From positions 13,456,001 to 13,520,000 of the forward strand of contig NC_088312.1 of the NCBI RefSeq assembly GCF_910592395.1: a DNA stretch of 64,000 bases. The letters run 5' to 3'. Source of the stretch: Lineus longissimus (lineage: Eukaryota; Nemertea; Pilidiophora; Heteronemertea; Lineidae). Positions 57,358-64,000 of this stretch are shown piece by piece. The translations under genes and the position numbers were made by a program. Under the pieces are notes generated by a model. It searched no databases. It was not told the DNA's origin and saw only the letters and a list, made by a program, of their open reading frames with translations. Each line of letters begins with the position of its first letter. Positions within the stretch are counted from its first letter, which is position 1.

Positions 57358-58292
57358 CTAGGTAAAAAAAGCAACGGCAAAAAGACAACGGTAAAAAAGA
57401 CAACGGGTAAAAAAGACAATAGGTAAAAAAGACAACGGAAAAAAGACAACAGGTAAAAAAGCAACGGAAAAAAAGCAACAATCTAGGTAAAAAAGACAAC
57501 GGGTAAAAAAAGCAACGGAAAAAAAGCCAACCATCTAGGTAAAAAAGACCAACTCAGGCGCATCTCTCCAACCAAAATGGTGTTCGACCAAGGACGGGCC
57601 TACACTCGCCAAATAGAGCGATGATAAAAAATATTGAGTTGAGAGCTGAGCGTCAACTTGGACATTATTATCTCTCAAAGCATATTGGTCAATTGTAAAG
57701 CAAACTTGTACATGTACAATGTAGAAGGAAACCGGATGCGACAGAGGAAACCGCCCACTCTATGACATAAAGTGCTGGACAGACCGGGAATTGAACACGG
57801 GACCTCGGATGTGTGGTGACAGGCGCTGATGTTTCCACTGCACAGCCGGCACTCCGACAGCCCTATCATGCCTAGAGCCCTAGAGCGATGATGTTCCTCC
57901 CTTTAATGACGCTTTGTTGGCTAATAAGACGGAACCCTTCCTCTGGAAATGAAGCAATACTGAATACTAGTAATTAAATTAGTAAAACTAATTTGGCTGT
58001 AGTGTGAAAGTTAATTGGGTCCTCTTTGATAGTAGTCATCTTTTTTACCTGTTGTCTTTTTTACCTAGATGGTTGTCTTTCTTTCCGTTGCTTTTTTCAC
58101 CCGTTGTCTTTTTCACCTAGATGGTTGTCTTTTATTCCGTTGCTTTTTTACCCGTTGTCTTTTTTACCGTTGCTTTTTTTACCTGTTGTCTTTTTTCCGT
58201 TGCCTTTTTTACCGTTGTCTTTTTTACCTGTTGTCTTTTTTACCGGGCTTTTTTTCCGTTGTCTTTTTTTCCGTTGCTTTTTTTACCGTGTA
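57358..58292. mobile_element. Foldback-like element 3 with tandem-repeat termini
   Basis: The left end (57358-57550) is an array of GGTAAAAAAGACAACGG and its shorter variant GGAAAAAAAGCAACGG. The right end (58036-58292) is the same array inverted (CCGTTGTCTTTTTTACC). ATCTAGGTAAAAAAG and TTTTACCTAGATGGTTGTC also recur at both ends. The roughly 480-bp interior holds a tRNA-like sequence. The arrays create long but meaningless open frames rich in Phe, Leu and Cys. Confidence 0.75.
57775..57858 (-). ncRNA. tRNA-Asp-like SINE head or tRNA pseudogene
   Basis: On the minus strand, GTGCAGTGG (A-box side), GCGCCTGTCACC (anticodon region, GTC) and GTGTTCAATTCCC (B box) occur in tRNA order and spacing, resembling tRNA-Asp(GTC). 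The acceptor ends do not pair well. Such heads are common in invertebrate SINEs. It lies inside foldback element 3. Confidence 0.6.
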
Positions 58293-59885
58293 CCCTAAAA
58301 CGTACATATAGTTCGTTGCCTTTGAGGATTATCTCATTTGAAGCGTTTATCGCCCTAATCATCGATTTGTCACTTGATTTGGAAGAAGAGTAGGTTTCCA
58401 CCTAATGCGATTAGACGCGATTTTGCATCACGATGCCAGCAACCTTTACAATGTTTGGGGGCATTGCTGCGTGACAACAAAGCTCTACCGCATGCATTGC
58501 TACATTCAAGCTCAGCACCGTAAAACCCGCCTTGATCCAATGATTCAACTGGTATGAAAACACGACAATTATGCCTGCGGACTGATTGAGCTGATATCGC
58601 TCGATGAACGCTGATATGTAAAGACGGATTTTCTCTTTTTATCATCATTATGACAACAAAACCGAGTGTGGTGGCATTTTATTCGCATGGGGTTGAGCCA
58701 CTAAGAATTTAGCTCCTAAATTAATGATACATGTACATTTTTATGTGCGATACTTGCCATGCGATGTTAAAATGCCGTATATTTTAGGAGACAGTCTTGG
58801 AAGATGCACGCAGTGCCATGCCAAAGGCAAAGGGGAAGGGGGTGTGGTGGCCCTTGCTATTTATTACATGTACAACATTATTTTTTTCAACTTTATAATG
58901 GCCATTTCAGGATCACAGGCAGTAACTCACTGGACAACACTGTGAGCCATTTGACCCGGAAAAATAACTTGTCGATCCAAAGCATGTCTGGGGGAAATAA
59001 AGAAGCACTTACATGTAACAGTAACGATTTTCTTTACCAATCACCGCTTGAACTTAGCCCAGAAAGAGTACGTGATTGTCACATCCGAAAATTAAAGATG
59101 ACAAAGTTCGCCACCTAGCTTGCGGACCAAAGCAATGTGGTTATTGAAATGACTGATGTCGGTCCCTTCCTGCATATTGTCAGAAAAAAACGTTAATGCA
59201 CTCTCTATATATTCATTTACAGGTAGATGGTAAAAGTAGCCGATAAAAAGGTAGGTGCAAAGCAATGTAAATGTTTGTTCTCACTAAGCATCCTACTGAG
59301 TGCCGTAACAGCGTTATCGTTCATGTCGACAAAAAGTGCTCACAGGTGACAAACGATTGTTAATAACGTTTTTTTGCCAAGGTAGAGTAATTGTCTATTA
59401 TAGGCTTTTCACAGGGAAATGTAACTGTTCTTTTTGGCTGTTGTGCAAAGATTTCTTCAAAAAATTTTCTCTTCTCAAAGTCTTACTTTGACATGTTTGA
59501 GACCCAAGGCAATTTCTTGACCTTACGTTGGTCCATGAAATAGGTAAAATGGTCGAAACAGCTATCGACATGACCAATTGCCCAACTGATTAGTCAACTA
59601 GCCAAATGAGTTCGTCAAATGACATATCTTATTGGAAAATGGCCACAGACTGTTTGGCAACTGACTGAGTTTGGTCACTAGGCAAGCAGGTAATCAACCT
59701 TAAACAACCCTAAATTAGTCAGTTGGCCCAATTTTGACTAAGGTACGTTCTTTGTACGGTGGACGGCGAATTTTATGCAATTGTCCAATTGGCATATTTG
59801 ACTTGCAAAAGTACATGTACTTTATATATTTATTTACAATGTATTTATCAAAACGTCCTGATAAGGAGAATCGAGGATTCGGAAT
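58293..59885. other. No gene seen
   Basis: Non-coding sequence without a recognisable element. Confidence 0.4.
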
Positions 59886-59941
59886 CACATTCACATTCAC
59901 ATTCGCATTCGCAATCGCATTCACATTCACATTCACATTCT
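59886..59941. repeat. (CACATT)n hexamer microsatellite
   Basis: About nine units of CACATT/CGCATT. It lies directly against the truncated end of a LINE fragment on the minus strand. Confidence 0.9.
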
Positions 59942-60274
59942 AAACTAGAAGTGTGATCAATGCCATCTCTGAATCCAAATTGAGAGTTATGAATATTAGT
60001 TTCCGGGATTAATAAGGATTCCAGTACTTTAGAATAAATTGTAATAACGGTATTCGCTAGACGGGTCATTAAGGGACAAATGTGGCTTCTTTAGAACTGG
60101 TGTGATAGTACCAACCAACATATCAGGGAATACAACATGCCAATTCAGCATCATATTAAATAAATTACAGAATATATCACAAAACATACATGTACAGAAG
60201 CGCATCAGCGGGCTTATCGTTAACTGAGCTATATTATAGTTCTGTATTTTCATCATCACGTAATGTACATTCAT
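59942..60274 (-). pseudogene. LINE reverse transcriptase fragment
   Basis: The minus strand encodes FNMMLNWHVVFPDMLVGTIT and PVLKKPHLSLNDPSSEYR. After a frameshift near 60050 it continues TVITIYSKVLESLLIPE and NSQFGFRDGIDHTSS. These are the first reverse transcriptase blocks of a CR1/jockey-type element (SxYR, SKVLE, QFGFR). Only about 110 residues remain. Confidence 0.8.
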
Positions 60275-61083
60275 CTCATTGATTCCCTATACCATTATCG
60301 TAGAATCTTATAAAATCAATCCTTATATATCCGTAGAAAACCACAGCTACTTATTAACTGGCCGCATATTTATCCAATTCAATGCTTGCGCATAAGTATA
60401 TCCGTAGTATCTCAGCTGAGAGAAAAAGAGAGGAAATTAAAGAGGGACATTCGATGGAGCTCTGTTATCATTTTGCCATAAGGGACCGGTGAATGATCGA
60501 TATGATTAGACGACGCCTGAAACATTCAAATGACTGGTAATATTCGTCTCTGTGAATATCAACACGATTTTGTCCAATTATTACAGGGTAACTAATGATG
60601 GAACCCTCACCAGAAAAGAACTAATCAGTCTACCGACGAGAAATATTTTTTTTCAAGCCAGACAGTTTTCGAAGTGACAAAACACGTGTTTTCAAGTGCT
60701 CGTCAGAAGTACACGACAACAATTTTAATCTGTAGCACATACATATTTGTCTGCTATCGAGTGGAAAAAGCCTTTAAGGCTGCATGCTTTAAATATCTTT
60801 TTGCGAAAATTATTGAAATAGCTTATCCTTTCCCAGGACAGGCTTGCTCGGGTCATATCAATAAAGAACTTGATCAGGCGTATCATAAAACATAGATCAC
60901 TTGCCTCCACACCTGTACAGTCATCCCATCACAGGAAGCGGAATGAGATGAGACAAGAAATTCCCGATCGTCCTCTTTCTATCTAGAGACGTATTCTGAG
61001 ACTCATCCCACGCAGAGGCCGATTATCTTTTCTGCCTGCTGTTTATGTTCTCTCAGCTGTCTTGGCTGTGTTGTCCTGTCCCT
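60275..61083. other. No gene seen
   Basis: Non-coding sequence without a recognisable element. Confidence 0.4.
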
Positions 61084-63846
61084 TAGTAAAAATAATGCAA
61101 GAACTTGCAAGACAAATGCAAGAACATTCAGGACACGCGAGAACTTGCAAGGATAACTCATGAACTTGCAAGGCACCCAAATAAAATGACTTAACATTTA
61201 TTCCCAATGCAAGACATACAAGAACATTCAGGAATGACACAAGAACTCTCAAGAACAATGCAACAAAACCACATTCTTGGCCAGGTGTTGCGAAGTCAGT
61301 GCAAGACATTGCAAGACTACAAACTATTTAGCAAAGTCAACACAAGAAAATGCAAGACAAATTCGGAATTGGTATTTTCATCAGAGACAACAGAAGACAT
61401 TGCAAGACTACAACATATTTAGCAAAGTCAATGCAAGAAAATGCAAGGCAAATTCGGACTTGGTGTTTTTCATCTGAGACAACAGAAGACAATGCAAGAC
61501 TACAACATATTTAGCAAAGTCAATGCAAGAAAATGCAAGGCAAATTCGGACTTGGTGTTTTTCATCTGAGACAACAGAAGACAATGCAAGACTACAACAT
61601 ATTTAGCAAAGTCAATGCAAGAAAATGCAAGGCAAATTCGGACTTGGTGTTTTTCATCTGAGACAACACAAGATATTGCAAGACTACAACATATTTAGCA
61701 AAGTCAATGCAAGAAAATGCAAGGCAAATTCGGACTTGGTGTTTTTCATCTGAGACAACAGAAGACATTGCAAGACTACAACATATTTAGCAAAGTCAAT
61801 GCAAGAAAATGCAAGGCAAATTCGGACTTGGTGTTTTTCATCTGAGACAACAGAAGACAATGCAAGACTACAACATATTTAGCAAAGTCAATGCAAGAAA
61901 ATGCAAGGCAAATTCGGACTTGGTGTTTTTCATCTGAGACAACACAAGATATTGCAAGACTACAACATATTTAGCAAGGTCAATGCAAGAAAATGCAAGG
62001 CAAATTTGAACTCAGTATTATCATATTTAGTTCATGCAAGACATTGCAATAATGCAATAGAGTCAAGTCAATGCAAGAAAATGTAAGACAAATTTTAACT
62101 TTCTCTCAGTCAATGCAAGAACCTGCCAGACCAATTTGGACTCTATTTTTAATCGGTACTATACTAATACTACCAAATATTTGGCCGAGTCTACACAAGA
62201 ACACGCAAGACAAATTTGAACTTGCTATTTAAAAGCTCAGTCAATGCAAGAACATGCCAGACAAATTTAGACTCATGAGGTATACTGCAGAAGTACCAAA
62301 CAGTATGGACTCCTTTTTCGTCCTTTTGTGAACCCCTGTTGTTTGATAGAAAGCAGTCCCACAACCTTTGTTTAAAATATGTCTTTTACGTTGACCATAC
62401 CCTGGGCATTTGATATGATTAATAATGTTTATATTTTTTCCATGCCATTTTAGTGTACTTTTTATGGTGTGATCGTACTTTGGAAATATATGTTTTGAAA
62501 GATATTACTTCCACAAGCCCCCCCCCCCCCCCCCATCGTGTTTACTCAGGGCTTCAGCTATTTTCCTTTATCAGGAAAAATAACTCCCGTGAGGTCCTTG
62601 CCCACTGATTTCAATTTCTTCTAATTCTCGTTAGAAGGACACCGAACGAGGTAATTATGTTAAAGATAAATATGTATAGAATCCCCAAACAATAATGGTT
62701 TTTAAATATATATTAACATACATAAGCCATACTTAAGCAATGTTTGCAGGCCCTTCCTGTAGCTTCCCTTCAGGGCTAACATTCCTTTGTTCCCAGCAGC
62801 ATGGATGGCTGTGTGTGCATGTAGTAGCATGTGTATTAATTTATGATCTGTGTGTGTGTTGATCTCCTCAACACAATTTCTTTACACTAAATACTACAGT
62901 CCGCAGATACAAGATGTCTTGCAAGTTCTTGTATTCAGAATCTATGCAAGAACTTTCAAGAAAAACACAAGACCTGGCATGACAAGAGGTCTCGCAAGTT
63001 CTTGTGTTCTGATACACAAGAATCAAGAACAACACAAGAACTTGCTAGACTAACGTTACATGTCTTGCATGTTCTTGTATTCCAGAATGAATGCAGAAAC
63101 GACACAAGAACTTGCAAGGCAATTGTCATGCATGTTCTTTCGTTCCCTGGGTTGCAAGAACTTACAAGAATAACACAAGAATTGGCAAGACTAGATGTCT
63201 TGCATATTCTTGCATTTTACCCGAACACAATAACATGTTAGACTCTATGTCTTGCATGTTCTTGCCTTCCAGAATGACCGTAGAAACCACACAAGATCTT
63301 GCAAGACAAAATGTCATGCACGTTCTTGCATTCGAGGCAATACAAGAACTTACAAGAACGACACAAGAATTTGCAAGCATATGTCTTGCATATTCTTGCA
63401 TTCTAAATGTATGCAAGAACATGCAGGAACTTTGCAAGAACATGCAAGACAACACAGGCGAACCTTCTCAAATAATTTTGTATGTCATAACAAAAGAACA
63501 TGCAGGGACAATGCCAGAACATCCAAGACAACACAAACACACCTTCTCAAATAACTTTTCTAAATCAATGCAAGAACATGCAGGAGCAATGAAAGAATGA
63601 GTAAGAACAACACAAGAACATACAAAAACTACAAAGCCCCTCCTCAAAAAATATTTCGAAGTCAACACAAGAACATGCCAAGATTTTTTCCCTTGGCTTA
63701 CAAGTTCTTGCATTCGGGTAGTACATTATAGTCGGATGTACTATCAATTTATAATGCAAGAATATTCAAGAACAATGCCAGAACATGCAAGACGTGTCTT
63801 GAATGTTCTTGCATTTGTCCTGCAAGTTCTTGCATTATTTTTACTA
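61084..63846. mobile_element. Foldback-like element 4 (2.76 kb) built of GCAAGAAC-type repeats
   Basis: The ends are inverted copies over about 53 bp: TAGTAAAAATAATGCAAGAA at the left (61084) and TTCTTGCATTATTTTTACTA at the right (to 63846), continuing inward as TTGCAAGACAAATGCAAGAA and its complement. The element is filled with variants of TGCAAGAACTTGCAAGAC. In the left half they are mostly in one orientation and include a regular 92-bp array. In the right half (62900-63800) they alternate in both orientations and can pair locally. A non-repetitive stretch (about 62330-62860) with a C17 tract lies between. No protein recognised. Confidence 0.75.
61299..62030. repeat. 92-bp minisatellite, about eight copies
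   Basis: The landmark at the start of each unit (CAGAAGACA or CACAAGATA) falls at 61391, 61483, 61575, 61667, 61759, 61851 and 61943, exactly 92 bp apart. A diverged unit precedes them and the last fades after about 62010. Copies 2-7 are nearly identical. The CACAAGATATT variant recurs at 61667 and 61943, three units apart, hinting that three-unit blocks were copied. Confidence 0.92.
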
Positions 63847-64000
63847 TGGGGTGTTTTTTCTCTTGCCAAACCCAAGTTGCAACAATAAAGCTCGACATTT
63901 GCCTACAGTGAAGAGTCTCCTCAAGTTAAATCGCCAGTGACGTCTCGCATATGCTCCTGGTTTTGACTTTGTCCTCATATCATAAGTGGTATTACTATTA
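63847..64000. other. No gene seen
   Basis: Short flank after foldback element 4. Confidence 0.4.

Noticed and set aside
58026-58393. Overlapping + strand open frames rich in Phe, Leu and Cys that resemble membrane proteins
   Set aside because: They come from the inverted GTTGTCTTTTTTACC array; all three frames are open because of the repeat.
61299-62030. Regular direct repeats considered as a CRISPR array
   Set aside because: The whole 92-bp unit is repeated without unique spacers and the setting is a eukaryotic genome; this is a minisatellite.

Overview
The window is animal (metazoan) nuclear DNA. Short exons are bounded by GT..AG introns, immunoglobulin-fold exons encode a membrane receptor, and the rest is dense with DNA transposons, non-LTR retrotransposons, foldback elements and minisatellites. 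The mix suggests a marine invertebrate, but nothing in the sequence fixes the phylum, so I leave it open.

Region 1 (1-16110, + strand) holds the only gene I can assemble with confidence: the 3' part of a single-pass immunoglobulin-superfamily receptor whose 5' end lies upstream of the window. I place three intact Ig exons (369-656, 1142-1432, 1605-1895), one decayed Ig exon (2068-2145), a transmembrane exon (2353-2460) and eight cytoplasmic exons (5147-5165, 6668-6738, 7781-7846, 9002-9049, 9680-9745, 10897-10944, 13273-13337, 14901-14960). All splice phases agree: from the transmembrane exon to the stop the exons total 551 nt, which with the one base carried over from the last Ig exon gives 184 codons including TGA. 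The tail carries a series of tyrosine motifs (TLYEDI, PLYANI, NNYSSL, AVYESL and a YVYSEP module used twice). The gene has been duplicated piecewise in three places: Ig exons in 463-bp steps, a pair of tail exons in a 1.9-kb step, and the terminal exon plus 3'UTR in about 300-400-bp steps. Introns are filled by a Tc1-like transposon nested in a foldback element, several MITEs and a second foldback element.

Region 2 (16-28.9 kb) has no gene I can support. It holds MITEs, a palindromic foldback element (22528-22885), a pair of dispersed repeats, and an inverted duplicate of an RTE-like LINE 3' end (24069-24880). Region 3 (28.9-33.0 kb, - strand) is a nearly intact CR1/L2-type non-LTR retrotransposon with two overlapping reading frames (ATGA overlap) and one single-base frameshift. 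Region 4 (33-50.7 kb) is repeat-rich: a foldback element, a 300-bp tandem array, a TTAA-flanked MITE, a degenerate pogo-like transposon (43061-45680), and a 144-bp tandem array interrupted by a recently moved 0.4-kb repeat. Region 5 (50.7-64 kb) has one weak candidate small gene (55434-56107), a LINE fragment, and two further foldback-like elements (57358-58292 and 61084-63846) with terminal inverted repeats built of short tandem units.

Two points stand out. First, one receptor gene appears to be evolving by copying both its ectodomain and signalling exons, and one tail copy has changed the residues just after its tyrosine. Second, at least four, probably five, elements in 64 kb share an architecture of inverted termini made of short tandem repeats, like Drosophila FB and sea urchin TU elements, although their repeat units differ in sequence.
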